Shown here in pieces: positions 1 through 8,872 of a stretch of DNA of 64,000 nucleotides (positions are counted from its first letter, which is position 1; the number at the start of each line of letters is the position of its first letter). The translations under genes were made by a program, and so were the position numbers. The notes under the pieces were generated by a model, which worked only from the letters and a program-made list of their open reading frames with translations, was not told the origin of the DNA and did not search any database. The DNA lies in NCBI GenBank assembly GCA_963726335.1, contig CAVSCD010000004.1:372001-436000 (forward strand), read 5' to 3'. Origin of the DNA: CAVSCD01 sp963726335. GTDB taxonomy: Bacteria; Acidobacteriota; Aminicenantia; Aminicenantales; UBA8522.

Positions 1-3000
1 ATATCCATCAGGAGGAGGTCGAAAACCCCTTTGTCCAGGGCGCTCATGGCCTCCACGCCGTCCATAACCGCCCGGACGAGGTGGCCTTGTTTTTCGAGCA
101 TGAAAACGGCCACCCTCTGATTCACCAGGTTGTCCTCGGCGATCAGGACCCGATAATACGGCCGGCGGGTATCGCGCAAGGGAGGCGCTTCCGCTGGAGG
201 AGCCGGCTTTTCCCTGCCGGCATCGACCCCCAGGACCTCGGCCATTTTCTTGGCCAGGTCCCTGGGCTTGACGGGCTTGCTCAGGTGGGAGGAGACGCCC
301 ACGCGGACCCAGGGAGACGCATCCACGCTGTGGCTTGTCGTGCTCATCATCATGATGATCGACCGCGTCAGCTCGCGATGGTCCCTGATGTAGTCCAGGA
401 TGACGAAGCTGTCGTGACCCGGCAAGCTGCCGTCGAGAAGCACGGCGGCGAAAGGCTGCCTGTCTTTCTCCGCTTCGTCGAGGGCTTGCATTCCCTCGTC
501 CGCGGTGGCCGCTTCGACCGCTCTGATGCTCCAGCTCGCCAGCGTTTGCCGGATCGCCCGGCGGCAGTTGACGTTGTCTTCAATAATCAGGACCGGACGG
601 CTGCCCGCCTGCGGCAGGACGGCCGCCTCGGCGTCGGCCGCCTCCTCCGCGCAGGGGATAAAGTGCGCGGTGAAATGGAACGTGCTGCCCTTGCCGACGG
701 CGCTCTCGACCCAGATGCTTCCCCCGAGGAGGCCGACGAGCTGAGAGGATATCGCCAGTCCCAAGCCGCTGCCGCCGTACTTCCTGGTCATCGAGCTGTC
801 GGCTTGGGCGAAGGAATCGAAAATGATCCGCTGCTTGTCTTGGGGAATGCCGATGCCGGTGTCGGCTATGGAAAATTGCAGCACGACGTCCTTGTCCGCC
901 GGGCTGGCGGGCGCCACGCTCACGACAACATCGCCTTTCTCGGTGAACTTGATGGCGTTCCCCACCAGGTTGATCAGGACCTGCCGCAGCCTTCCGGGGT
1001 CGCCGATGAGCCTGGAGGGCGTTGTCGGATCGATCCAGCACACAAGGTCGAGCTTGTTCCTGTGCGCCTGGATGGCCAGCGGCGACAGGGCTCCGTAGAG
1101 GAGGTCCTGGAGGTCGAAGACGGTGGACTCGAGCTCCACCCGTTTAGCCTCGATCCTGGAAAAATCCAGAATATCATTGATCAGGGAGAGCAGGGATTCC
1201 GCGGACGACCGGATGCCTGTCAGATACTCTTTTTGTTCCGGGGTCAGGCTCGTGTCAAGAGCCAGCTCGGTCATTCCCAGGATGCCGTTCATCGGGGTCC
1301 GGATCTCGTGGCTGATGGTGGCCAGAAACTCGCTCTTGACCCGGCTTGCAGCCATCGCTTCTTTCCGCGCCCGGACCTGCTCGGAGACATCCACGAGGTT
1401 CAGGATCAACCCCAGGTAGCCGCGGTCCGAATACAGAGGCTTGATGCGGAGGGTGATCTCTTTGTTGCCGAGCGTCTCCTGGAGCTCCAGGGGCCGGGCT
1501 TCGCCGCTCTGCTTGAGCTCCGCCGTCCGCGCCGCCAGGCCTTCGAACGTCTCTCCGAGATCGAGCTTCCGGAGATGCCGGCCCATGATGTCCGACCTCT
1601 GCTTGCCGAAGAGATCTAAAAAGTAGTTATTGACCTCGATGATCCGGTCATCGGCATCCGTGAACAGGACGCCCTCGTCGATCCCGGAGATGATCGCCGA
1701 CAGTTTCGTGGTCTCGCGCTTCAGGTCCTCTTCCGTCCTCTTGCGGTTCAAGGCCTCGACATAAGCCGTCCCGAGCGCCTCCATGGCCCTCTGATCATCC
1801 CCGTCATATCCCCCCGGCTTGTTGGCCAGCGCGATCACGCCGGTGGTCTTCAGTCCGTGCCTGAGCGGGACCGTGAGCAGGCTGGCGATCTGGGGATGTC
1901 CCGACGGGGTGCCGGTCCGGGCGGGGTGACCGTCAGGCTCGTTGATGACCTGGGACCTGCCCAGCCGAATGGACTCGCTCCAGAGCCCCTTTACCGGCAT
2001 ATCCGCAAGCAACGAGCGGGCGCCGGCTTGGGGGATCCGGCAGGCTTCCCAGCCCGGGTCGCTCACCGCCAGGGTATCCAGGCGGTCCTCTTCGTTCAAG
2101 TCGCCGATGAACCCGAACCGGCTGTTGGTGAGCTCTTCCGCCAACTTGAGGCAGAAGGCGGCCAGCTCGGTGTCCTTCTCGCCGTTGAAGACCTTTTGAA
2201 GAAGCCTATTGATGCCGTCGAGCAGCATGTTTTGCTTCAAGAATTGGGTTTCGGTCTGGCGCGGCTCGGTGATATCCTTGTCCATGCCCCGGTAGCCGAG
2301 GAGCTCATCGTTTGCGCCCAGTATCGGCAAACCGTTGGTCACGAGGCAAACAAGGCGGCCGTCCTTGGCCACGTTCCAATTCACGAAATCCACGATCGGC
2401 CGTTTCTCGGCGGAGATCCTTTCGAGATAATGCCGGACCCGGACCGCCTCGGAGCTGGGCATCAGGTCGAACAGGGACTTGCCCAAGATCTCTTCGGGCT
2501 CGAAGCCCAGGATATGTCTGATCTTGCCGGAAGCGAAGGTGTAAGCCCCCCGGCGGTCGATTTCCCAGATGAAGTCCCCGGTGCTCAGGGCGATGTCCTG
2601 GAATCGTTTTTCCGAGGCCCGCAGCTCCTCCAGGATGCGCTCGCGCTGCGAGCTGTCGCGGTAGATGCCGCAGATGCCCCGGAGCTCGCCGCCGACCAGG
2701 ATGGGGGAGGCTATGACCGAGACGGGGATCGATTGTCCGTCTCTCCTCTGCCGGACCGACTCGAAGGCCACCTTTTCGCCGGCCGCAACCCGCTGCGTGA
2801 TCGACGCCGCCGAGCTCCGGTCCTCCGTCGTGACGATCAAGTCGTCGATCGTCCGGCCGACGATGTCCTCGTCTCCGAAACCGAAGATTCTTTTGAACTC
2901 GCTGTTGACGCGCAGCAGACGACCCTCGGTGTCGGCGATGACGATGCCCTCCATGGCATCGTCGATCACCTTTTCAAAATAGGCGCTGACGTCGACCGCG

Positions 3001-3020
3001 GCGCCGTCGGAAGAAGACAT
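1..3020 (-). CDS. Hybrid sensor histidine kinase (PAS-PAS-GAF-PAS-HisKA-HATPase-REC-REC), 3' end outside window
   Basis: A two-component hybrid kinase that would autophosphorylate a histidine and pass phosphate to attached receivers. The frame is open from the ATG at 3020 to the window edge (1006 residues). Two PAS domains occupy roughly residues 10-255, a GAF-like domain 260-420 and a third PAS 425-550. The H-box ATISHEIRTPMNGI has His571. N-box GNAIKF is near 687 and G1 DTGIGI near 721. The first receiver has its Asp in LLDGSLPG (Asp863). The second starts near 953 (LIAEDN) and is cut exactly at its likely phospho-Asp (Asp1006). There are no transmembrane segments, so it is probably cytosolic. 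A promoter and GAGG ribosome site precede the ATG. The input signal and partner are not visible. Confidence 0.95.
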   Translation of the reverse strand, partial: MSSSDGAAVDVSAYFEKVIDDAMEGIVIADTEGRLLRVNSEFKRIFGFGDEDIVGRTIDDLIVTTEDRSSAASITQRVAAGEKVAFESVRQRRDGQSIPVSVIASPILVGGELRGICGIYRDSSQRERILEELRASEKRFQDIALSTGDFIWEIDRRGAYTFASGKIRHILGFEPEEILGKSLFDLMPSSEAVRVRHYLERISAEKRPIVDFVNWNVAKDGRLVCLVTNGLPILGANDELLGYRGMDKDITEPRQTETQFLKQNMLLDGINRLLQKVFNGEKDTELAAFCLKLAEELTNSRFGFIGDLNEEDRLDTLAVSDPGWEACRIPQAGARSLLADMPVKGLWSESIRLGRSQVINEPDGHPARTGTPSGHPQIASLLTVPLRHGLKTTGVIALANKPGGYDGDDQRAMEALGTAYVEALNRKRTEEDLKRETTKLSAIISGIDEGVLFTDADDRIIEVNNYFLDLFGKQRSDIMGRHLRKLDLGETFEGLAARTAELKQSGEARPLELQETLGNKEITLRIKPLYSDRGYLGLILNLVDVSEQVRARKEAMAASRVKSEFLATISHEIRTPMNGILGMTELALDTSLTPEQKEYLTGIRSSAESLLSLINDILDFSRIEAKRVELESTVFDLQDLLYGALSPLAIQAHRNKLDLVCWIDPTTPSRLIGDPGRLRQVLINLVGNAIKFTEKGDVVVSVAPASPADKDVVLQFSIADTGIGIPQDKQRIIFDSFAQADSSMTRKYGGSGLGLAISSQLVGLLGGSIWVESAVGKGSTFHFTAHFIPCAEEAADAEAAVLPQAGSRPVLIIEDNVNCRRAIRQTLASWSIRAVEAATADEGMQALDEAEKDRQPFAAVLLDGSLPGHDSFVILDYIRDHRELTRSIIMMMSTTSHSVDASPWVRVGVSSHLSKPVKPRDLAKKMAEVLGVDAGREKPAPPAEAPPLRDTRRPYYRVLIAEDNLVNQRVAVFMLEKQGHLVRAVMDGVEAMSALDKGVFDLLLMD

Positions 3021-3053
3021 ATATGAACCTCACGCAGCCTAAGCGGCACTCCG

Positions 3054-3081
3054 ATTCTAGGCCCTGGAGCGAACCGGTCAA
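3054..3081 (-). promoter_or_regulatory. Predicted sigma-70 promoter of the hybrid kinase
   Basis: TTGACC (3081-3076), 16-nt spacer, TAGAAT (3059-3054) on the minus strand. Predicted start near 3047 gives a leader of about 27 nt with a GAGG ribosome site. Confidence 0.6.
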
Positions 3082-3103
3082 TCGCCGCCGCCGGTGAGGA
3101 CAG

Positions 3104-3143
3104 GGGTGATTTTGGGTCCGGGGTCATCACCCAGAAGGGTGAT
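3104..3143. repeat. Competing hairpin segments between kinase and transporter
   Basis: GGGTGAT occurs at 3104-3110 and 3137-3143 and its complement ATCACCC lies between them at 3126-3132. The middle segment can pair with either flank; the 3' pairing has a 4-nt loop. No U-tract follows. It lies upstream of both divergent genes and no function is known. Confidence 0.4.
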
Positions 3144-3218
3144 CCGGGTTTTGGAGGAGGTCCGGCCGGGAACCGGTTTGCTTATTTTTTGACTGGAGTA
3201 TAATAGGCGAGAAGGCCG

Positions 3219-4238
3219 ATGGGCGAAAATCGCATTCTCACGATCGCGGCGGGCATCTTCATCGTGATCATCGTCGGGCTGGTGCTCCGCGTCGCCGACG
3301 TCGTTTTCTTTCCGCTGTTCCTGGCCGTCTTGTTCTATTACATCCTTTCCCCGGTCCTGGATCTCCTGGTTCGGCTGAAGATCCCCCAGCTGGCCGCCGT
3401 GTCCCTGATCGTCGCCGCGGCTTTTTTGATCTTCTATCTCCTGGGAATCCTCGTCTACGCGAGCGGCAAGGGCTTCGTCTCCTCGCTGCCCCAATACGGC
3501 GAAAAGCTGAGCCTGCTCCTGTACTCGATCACCGAGAGACTCGATATGGGTAAGGTGAACTGGAATCCCTGGACCTGGTCGAAAGGGCTGGACGTCAACA
3601 AGGTCACCGGCATCGTGGTCGCTTCGCTGAACAAGTTTCTGGCTTTTTTTTCCACGTTCCTGTTGTCGTTCATCTATCTCATCTTCATGCTGGCCGGCCG
3701 GGGCAAGCTCCAGGGCAAAATCGAGAGGTCGTTTCCCCCGGCCCGGGCGAAAAAGATCATCCACGTGGTCGAAAAAATTGACGAGCAAGTCCAGAGGTAC
3801 CTGGCGATCAAGAGCGCCGTGAGCTTTTTATCGGGGGTGATGGTGGCGGTCGTCCTGGCCGTTTTCGGCGTCGATTTTGCGATCATCTTCGGCGCCGTGA
3901 CTTTCGTCCTCAACTTCATCCCCAGCATCGGGTCGATTCTGTCCCTCGGCCTGGCGGTCCTGGCCACGGTCTTTCAGTACGGAAGCCTGTTCCCGACGCT
4001 TTGGGTCTTCCTGCTCATCCTGGTGCTGGATACGATCTTGGCGAACGTTTTGGAGCCGAAATGGATGGGAGTCGGGCTCGGGTTGAGTCCCCTGGTCGTG
4101 CTGTTCTCCCTCTTTTTCTGGGGGTGGTTGTGGGGCGTCCCGGGAATGATCCTATCGGTTCCGCTGATGGCCGTCGTCAAGATCACCTGCAGCAATGTCC
4201 CCTCACTCCAGTTTCTCGCGGAGCTGATGAGCGGCTGA
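3219..4238 (+). CDS. AI-2E/PerM-family transporter
   Basis: A 339-residue polytopic inner-membrane protein of the AI-2E transporter (PerM/YhhT) family, whose members export small molecules or act as Na+/H+ antiporters. N-terminal hydrophobic helices are followed by a soluble segment around residues 90-180. A C-terminal helix cluster carries family-like stretches such as LNFIPSIGSILS and EPKWMGVGLGLSP, close to the family consensus. Length is normal (330-370). The ATG at 3219 follows GAGAAGG. A TATAAT at 3199-3204 would place +1 near 3211, but its -35 is poor. It ends five bases before a convergent gene, with no visible terminator. Substrate cannot be assigned. Confidence 0.9.
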   Translation: MGENRILTIAAGIFIVIIVGLVLRVADVVFFPLFLAVLFYYILSPVLDLLVRLKIPQLAAVSLIVAAAFLIFYLLGILVYASGKGFVSSLPQYGEKLSLLLYSITERLDMGKVNWNPWTWSKGLDVNKVTGIVVASLNKFLAFFSTFLLSFIYLIFMLAGRGKLQGKIERSFPPARAKKIIHVVEKIDEQVQRYLAIKSAVSFLSGVMVAVVLAVFGVDFAIIFGAVTFVLNFIPSIGSILSLGLAVLATVFQYGSLFPTLWVFLLILVLDTILANVLEPKWMGVGLGLSPLVVLFSLFFWGWLWGVPGMILSVPLMAVVKITCSNVPSLQFLAELMSG

Positions 4239-4243
4239 TGGGA

Positions 4244-4876
4244 TCAGCGGACGGATATGATGCGTTGGCCCTGCGGCGGCTCGCCCCGCCCCTTAGCGAA
4301 CCTCTGGAGGAGATTCGCTAAGTAGCTCCGTCCTTCCAAGCCGTCTCCGGCAAACCGCTTGACCGCCGGGATGAGGTCATCGAGGGCCGCCAGCTTTTCC
4401 TCTTTCGTGTAGGCCTGGAGCGGCTGGGGGAGGACGATCTGGCCTTCGAAACGGCAGCGCTCGATCCCCTGAAAGACCAGTTCGCCGGGCACGCTGTCCA
4501 CGCGGCCCGAGGGCTCAGTTACGAGAAGAGCGGGGCGGGCTCGCTCGATCTTCTCACGGGCCGATTCGAGGGCCAGGACGGCGTCACGGTCGGCGAATTC
4601 CGGGCGAACCGCGGCGATCCTCTCGAGCAGGGCTTCGATGTTGAGGATCAGCCACTCCAGCCGTTCATCCCGGGCGATATCGACGCCGTGCTGCGGCCTC
4701 TTCTCGATGATCTTGCGCTCCTGGTAGGGCCGGTGGCGCGACAGGTGAGGGCAGGCCGGCGGGCAGCGGATTTCCTGGCCGCGCAACCGGCCGCAACACA
4801 GCGGGCATAACTCGGAGCCCAGGGCGGGGCACCGGCGCTTCGCCTTTCTTCTATGACATTGAGAGCAGACGGTCAT
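4244..4876 (-). CDS. Conserved hypothetical protein with N-terminal cysteine-rich zinc-ribbon-like motif
   Basis: 210 residues. The first ~45 carry eight cysteines, beginning CSQC and including CPLCC, spaced as in small zinc ribbons. The rest is mostly helical, with no domain I can name. It lies 12 bases after rnc, last in the long minus-strand operon, so it is probably co-transcribed with rnc, pyrC and pyrR. A nucleic-acid or protein-binding role would fit the zinc-ribbon-like start but is inference. It is convergent with the transporter, only five bases apart. Confidence 0.75.
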   Translation of the reverse strand: MTVCSQCHRRKAKRRCPALGSELCPLCCGRLRGQEIRCPPACPHLSRHRPYQERKIIEKRPQHGVDIARDERLEWLILNIEALLERIAAVRPEFADRDAVLALESAREKIERARPALLVTEPSGRVDSVPGELVFQGIERCRFEGQIVLPQPLQAYTKEEKLAALDDLIPAVKRFAGDGLEGRSYLANLLQRFAKGRGEPPQGQRIISVR

Positions 4877-4888
4877 CAGGTGCCCGGC

Positions 4889-5629
4889 CTACTTCTTGAC
4901 CATGAAGGTCTCGCCGCTCAGGATCTTCATCTTCCGGCCCATCAGGCTCCGCAACGCCTTCTGGGCGGCTCCCTGTTCAGCGACCTTTTTCGAGGGCCCC
5001 TTAGCTTTAGCCAGGGGGAAAGGCCCGAGACAGACCTCGACGATGAACGTCTGCTTGTGGTCGGGTCCGACGGAGGTGACCGTCTTGTAGTGCGGCGCCG
5101 GCAGATTCTCCTTCTGGAAGTATTCCTGCAAGGCGGACTTGTAATTGTCGACCACGTGGCCGTCCGTCTTCTGGTAGGAGCGCTTGAGATACGGCAGCAG
5201 GAATCGCTTGGCCGCCTCGTATCCCTGGTCGAGGTAGATGGCTCCCACGAGCGCTTCGAAAGCATCGGCCAGGATGTTGCCCTTCGTGCGGCCGCCGCTA
5301 TGTTCCTCGCCCTTTCCCAGGAAGAGGAACTTGTCGAGCTTTAGCTGCCGCGCGAACTGCGACAGGGAGACGGAGCTGGCGGCGGAGGCTTTATACTTGG
5401 ACAGGTCTCCCTCGGCCAGCTCGGGAAAGGTGGCGCAGAAGAAATCCGCCATCGCCAGCCCGACGACCGAATCGCCCAGGAACTCGAGCACTTCGTTGTC
5501 TATGACCTCTTTCCCTTTCTGCTGGTGCTCGTAAGCATAGGAGCTGTGGGTCAGGGCCCGGCGGAGCAGCTCCTTGTTCCGGAAGCGCACGCCGAGCTTG
5601 TTTTCCAGGGTCACTGTTTCATCTTTCAT
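4889..5629 (-). CDS. rnc: Ribonuclease III
   Basis: Double-stranded RNA endonuclease for rRNA and mRNA processing. The catalytic domain (about 1-155) has the conserved ALTHSSYA and the signature EVLEFLGDSVVGL with metal-binding acidic residues; a second acidic motif is in NILADAFEALVGAIYLD. A C-terminal dsRNA-binding domain spans about 160-230 (SALQEYFQ, GPSKKVAEQGAAQKAL). The 246-residue length matches the family (220-250). It sits between pyrC and the Cys-rich gene in the same operon with short gaps. Function is well supported. Confidence 0.97.
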   Translation of the reverse strand: MKDETVTLENKLGVRFRNKELLRRALTHSSYAYEHQQKGKEVIDNEVLEFLGDSVVGLAMADFFCATFPELAEGDLSKYKASAASSVSLSQFARQLKLDKFLFLGKGEEHSGGRTKGNILADAFEALVGAIYLDQGYEAAKRFLLPYLKRSYQKTDGHVVDNYKSALQEYFQKENLPAPHYKTVTSVGPDHKQTFIVEVCLGPFPLAKAKGPSKKVAEQGAAQKALRSLMGRKMKILSGETFMVKK

Positions 5630-5642
5630 AATCCAACGTCCA

Positions 5643-6920
5643 TCAATCAGGATAGGCCAGGCGACCGCCGACGATCGTCATGGCCGCCGCGCCCCGGAGG
5701 CGCCAGCCGTCGAAGGGGTTGTTCCGACTCTTTGAATTGAACTTGCTGATATCGACCACCGTTTCCGCCTGAAGGTCAAGGAGGGTCACGTCGGCGTCCG
5801 ACCCGGGACGAAGGCTGCCCTTGTTCGTCAGACCCAGGATCCGGGCCGGAGCCGCGGAGAACATCTCGACGAACCGACTCAGCGAGATGACGTTCCCCCA
5901 GACGAGCCGGTCGAGCAAAAGGGGGACGGCGGTCTCCAAGCCGGCGATCCCGAAGGGCGCTTTTTCGAACCCGACGGCCTTCTCTTCCGGGGCGTGGGGC
6001 GCGTGGTCAGTGGCCAGGACGTCGATCACGCCGTCGGCGACGGCGCTCCGCAGCGCCTCGACATCCTCAGCGCTCCGGAGCGGCGGGTTCACCTTCAGGT
6101 TAGGGTCGAGACTCTCCACGAACGAGTCGGTAAGGACGAGATGATGGGGCGTCGCCTCGGCGGTCACGCGGACCCCCTTGAGCTTGGCGGCCCGGACCGC
6201 CTCCGCCGCTCCCCGGGTGCTGACGTGGGCGATGTGCACCCGGCCCGGCAGGGCGGCGGCCAGGATCGCATCCCTGGCGACCATGACATCCTCGGCGGCC
6301 GCGGGGATCCCCCGGACCCCCAGGCGGCGCGACACCGCGCCCTCGTGCATCACCCCGTCACCGCTGAGGCTCGCGTCTTCGCAGTGGTCGATCACCGGCG
6401 CGCCGAGCCGCGATGCCTCTTCGAGGGCCCGGAGCATGAGACCGCTGTTTTGGATGCAGCGGCCGTCGTCCGAGAACGCCACGGCTCCGGCCTCGAGGAG
6501 CTCCTCCATGGGGGAGAGCGCGCCGCCCGCCAGCCCGAGGCTGATCGCGGCGATCGGGAAAACGTTGACGACGGCGCTCTTCCGGGCTGCCGCTAAAATG
6601 AAGGAGGTGATCTCGACGCTGTCGTTCACGGGTTTCGTGTTGGGCATGACGCAGATCGACGTGAAACCGCCGCGGGCGGCCGCCAGGGAGGCGGTCCGGA
6701 TGTCTTCTTTGTATTCCTGCCCGGGCTGGCGCGCGTGAGCGTGCATATCGATGAAACCCGGGACGACGATCCGTCCCGAGGCGTCGATAACCCGCGCGTC
6801 CGGGTGGCCAATCCCCGGCCGGACCTCGGCGATCTTGCCGCCCTCGATAAGAATGTCCAGCGCCCCGTCGCGGCCGGCGGCCGGGTCGACGACGCGCCCG
6901 TTCTTGATCAGCAGCCTCAT
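5643..6920 (-). CDS. pyrC: Dihydroorotase
   Basis: Cyclises carbamoyl-aspartate to dihydroorotate in pyrimidine synthesis. This 425-residue amidohydrolase has the metal-binding DMHAHARQPGQE near residue 58, then DHCED, HIAHVST and the catalytic-region TDHAPHAPEEK, all in the expected order for class I dihydroorotase. It follows pyrR after about 40 bases. The usual pyrB (aspartate transcarbamoylase), often between pyrR and pyrC, is absent here and must be elsewhere. Being in a PyrR-containing operon suggests pyrimidine control, but I see no PyrR attenuator. Confidence 0.96.
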   Translation of the reverse strand: MRLLIKNGRVVDPAAGRDGALDILIEGGKIAEVRPGIGHPDARVIDASGRIVVPGFIDMHAHARQPGQEYKEDIRTASLAAARGGFTSICVMPNTKPVNDSVEITSFILAAARKSAVVNVFPIAAISLGLAGGALSPMEELLEAGAVAFSDDGRCIQNSGLMLRALEEASRLGAPVIDHCEDASLSGDGVMHEGAVSRRLGVRGIPAAAEDVMVARDAILAAALPGRVHIAHVSTRGAAEAVRAAKLKGVRVTAEATPHHLVLTDSFVESLDPNLKVNPPLRSAEDVEALRSAVADGVIDVLATDHAPHAPEEKAVGFEKAPFGIAGLETAVPLLLDRLVWGNVISLSRFVEMFSAAPARILGLTNKGSLRPGSDADVTLLDLQAETVVDISKFNSKSRNNPFDGWRLRGAAAMTIVGGRLAYPD

Positions 6921-6960
6921 CGCGGCTTCCCCAAGGACGGCACGGACGGACCCGCGGCCA

Positions 6961-7518
6961 TCATCGTCCCATCTCGGCGGGCTCGGTGATCAGGACCTCG
7001 TCGACGCCGTCGATCTCCGCGAGCTTCACCTGGACGGTCTCCCGCCTTGAAGTCGGCAGGACCTTCCCCGCGTAATCGGCGCGGATCGGCAGCTCGCGAT
7101 GGCCCCGGTCGATCAGGATGAGAAGCTGGATGGACCGCGGCCGGCCCAGATGGAACAGTCCTTCCATGGCGGCCCGGATGGTTCGTCCCGTGAACATGAC
7201 ATCGTCAACGAGCAAAACGTCTTGGCCGCCGATCGGAAAAGCGAGCTCGGTCTTGCGGGCCATGTTCCCGGCGTCGCGGGTGTCGGCGTCGTCCCTGAAA
7301 GGAGTGATGTCCAGGACGCCCACCGGGATCTCGACGTTCTCCAGCTCCCGGACCAGACGGGAGATGCGATTGCCCAGGTAGATCCCCCGTGTCCGGATGC
7401 CGACGATGACCAGGTTCTTGAGGTCGCGGTTGCGCTCCAGGATCTCCGAGGTCATGCGCAGGACGGACTTTCTGATCTTGGCGCCATCCATCACGCGCGC
7501 CTTAATTTTTTCTTCCAT
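6961..7518 (-). CDS. pyrR: Bifunctional pyr operon regulator / uracil phosphoribosyltransferase
   Basis: PyrR binds pyr mRNA in a UMP-dependent way and also converts uracil plus PRPP to UMP. The 185-residue product begins MEEKIKARVMDG; the family-typical start is the ATG at 7518, and the upstream extension to 7602 is unlike PyrR. The PRPP loop VLLVDDVMFTGRTIRAA and the IVGIRTRG segment are intact. The 80-base gap after ribF lacks an obvious anti-antiterminator, so regulation here may be limited or act elsewhere. Confidence 0.95.
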   Translation of the reverse strand: MEEKIKARVMDGAKIRKSVLRMTSEILERNRDLKNLVIVGIRTRGIYLGNRISRLVRELENVEIPVGVLDITPFRDDADTRDAGNMARKTELAFPIGGQDVLLVDDVMFTGRTIRAAMEGLFHLGRPRSIQLLILIDRGHRELPIRADYAGKVLPTSRRETVQVKLAEIDGVDEVLITEPAEMGR

Positions 7519-7598
7519 ACGGCATCTCCCGGGCTCGCCGCGGCACAGGGGCGGCCCCTCCCTCGGCCACTCGAACATGCCCGAACTCGGCGTAAAAG

Positions 7599-8525
7599 TC
7601 AATCATCGCGGCCCTGGAAATACCGCCGGGCCGCCCGCACGTCGCTCCGGATCTGCGCGACGAGGGATTCCCGGGACGCAAAGGGCCGCTCGTCCCTCAG
7701 CTTTCTGATGAAGCGGAGACCGACCCGCCGCCGATAGAGGTCGCCGCGGTAATCCAGAAGGAAGGATTCGATATGCAGCGGACCGCAGCCAAAGGTCGGC
7801 CGGGTGCCGACGTTGGTCACCGACGGATGGTCTTTCCCCCCGACGACCGTCGTCGTGAGGAAGACACCGGCCGGGACGATCTCGCTGTCCGCCAGCAGGT
7901 TGGCCGTCGGAAAGCCCAGGGTCCGCCCGCGCGCCGAGCCGCCCACGACCCGGCCGGTTATTTCGTAGGGACGTCCCAAGTAGACGGCCGCCTCGCCGAC
8001 AGCGCCGGCGGCGAGCAGGCGACGGATGCGGCTGCTGCTGACGACCTGGCCCCTCCGGCGGACGGGCGGGACCGGGCGCACGCCGAAACCCAGCCTTTTG
8101 CCCGCTTGCCCGAGGCTGTGGATGCCGCCCCTGCGGCCTCGGCCGAACCTGAAGTCCAGGCCGACGACGATCTCCCGCGCCCCCAGGCTGCCGATCAGGA
8201 CCCGCTCGATGAAATCGGCTGCCGATAGGCTGGCGAACGTCTTGGTGAAAGGCGCCAGGACAACGGCCTGGACGCCGGCGATGCGGAAGCCCTCGAGCCT
8301 CTGGGAGAGGGTTTGGATCATGGCGATCGGTCTCCGGCCCAGGACTCTTTCCGGATGGGGTAAGAAGGTGAGCACGACGGAACGCAGCTGCTCACGCCGC
8401 GCCCGCTCGGCCAGGGCCCGGAGGATCTTCTGGTGGCCGAGGTGGAGGCCGTCGAAATTCCCGGCGGCCACGGCCGTCGGCTCCGGAAACAGAGGCCGGA
8501 AATCCAGCTCCCGAACGACCTGCAT
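7599..8525 (-). CDS. ribF: Bifunctional riboflavin kinase/FMN adenylyltransferase
   Basis: Makes FMN from riboflavin and then FAD. The 308-residue protein has an N-terminal nucleotidyltransferase domain with AAGNFDGLHLGHQKIL (HxGH type) and a C-terminal kinase domain with GRVVGGSARGRTLGFPTAN followed by ESFLLDYRGDLYRRRVGLRFIRKLR (shown by its start and end motifs, ESFLLDY and GLRFIRKLR). Length is typical. Start ATG at 8525 is four bases from the end of the DUF1844 gene, indicating co-transcription. Function is secure. Confidence 0.96.
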   Translation of the reverse strand: MQVVRELDFRPLFPEPTAVAAGNFDGLHLGHQKILRALAERARREQLRSVVLTFLPHPERVLGRRPIAMIQTLSQRLEGFRIAGVQAVVLAPFTKTFASLSAADFIERVLIGSLGAREIVVGLDFRFGRGRRGGIHSLGQAGKRLGFGVRPVPPVRRRGQVVSSSRIRRLLAAGAVGEAAVYLGRPYEITGRVVGGSARGRTLGFPTANLLADSEIVPAGVFLTTTVVGGKDHPSVTNVGTRPTFGCGPLHIESFLLDYRGDLYRRRVGLRFIRKLRDERPFASRESLVAQIRSDVRAARRYFQGRDD

Positions 8526-8529
8526 GGCT

Positions 8530-8853
8530 TCAGCCGCGGGTTTTCGACTTTTCCACGTAGCCCAAATGGAGTTGTTGCAGGCAGGTCTCCAAAAACTTTT
8601 CTTCCTCGGGCTTCAGGCGGCCCCGGGTCCTGTCCTTGAGCAGGTCCAGCAGGTCGATCAGCCTTTGGGCCAGCTCGAAGTTCTCGCCTTCCGCCGAACC
8701 GACCGGGTCCGGTATGATGCCGAGCTTGACAAGGGCCTGAGCATAGAGCGGGAAGACGATCGAGCTGAAATCGAGGGGGGGCAGAAACTCCGCGGTGGAC
8801 GCGCTTTCGGCGCCGGCCGGCTTCCCGGGCCGTTCAGGGTCGAGATCAATCAT
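8530..8853 (-). CDS. DUF1844 domain protein
   Basis: A 107-residue protein matching the DUF1844 family in its core: DFSSIVFPLYAQALVKLG, then an Asp/Glu-rich turn, then LAQRLIDLLDLLKDRTRG and LKPEEEKFLETCLQQL. Function is unknown. The ATG at 8853 (MIDLDPERPG) is preferred over upstream starts, whose translation is Arg/Ser/Cys-rich and overlaps prfB out of frame. It sits 19 bases after prfB and just before ribF in the operon. Confidence 0.85.
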   Translation of the reverse strand: MIDLDPERPGKPAGAESASTAEFLPPLDFSSIVFPLYAQALVKLGIIPDPVGSAEGENFELAQRLIDLLDLLKDRTRGRLKPEEEKFLETCLQQLHLGYVEKSKTRG

Positions 8854-8872
8854 GGTCACCTCGATAGCGATA

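Noticed and set aside
81..3026. Plus-strand frames of 512 and 389 aa over the kinase
   Set aside because: The minus strand encodes a continuous kinase with H-box, N-box and receivers. The plus frames are shadows and lack domains.
3189..3204. TTGACT near TATAAT before the transporter
   Set aside because: The hexamers are only four bases apart, so they cannot be -35 and -10 of one promoter.
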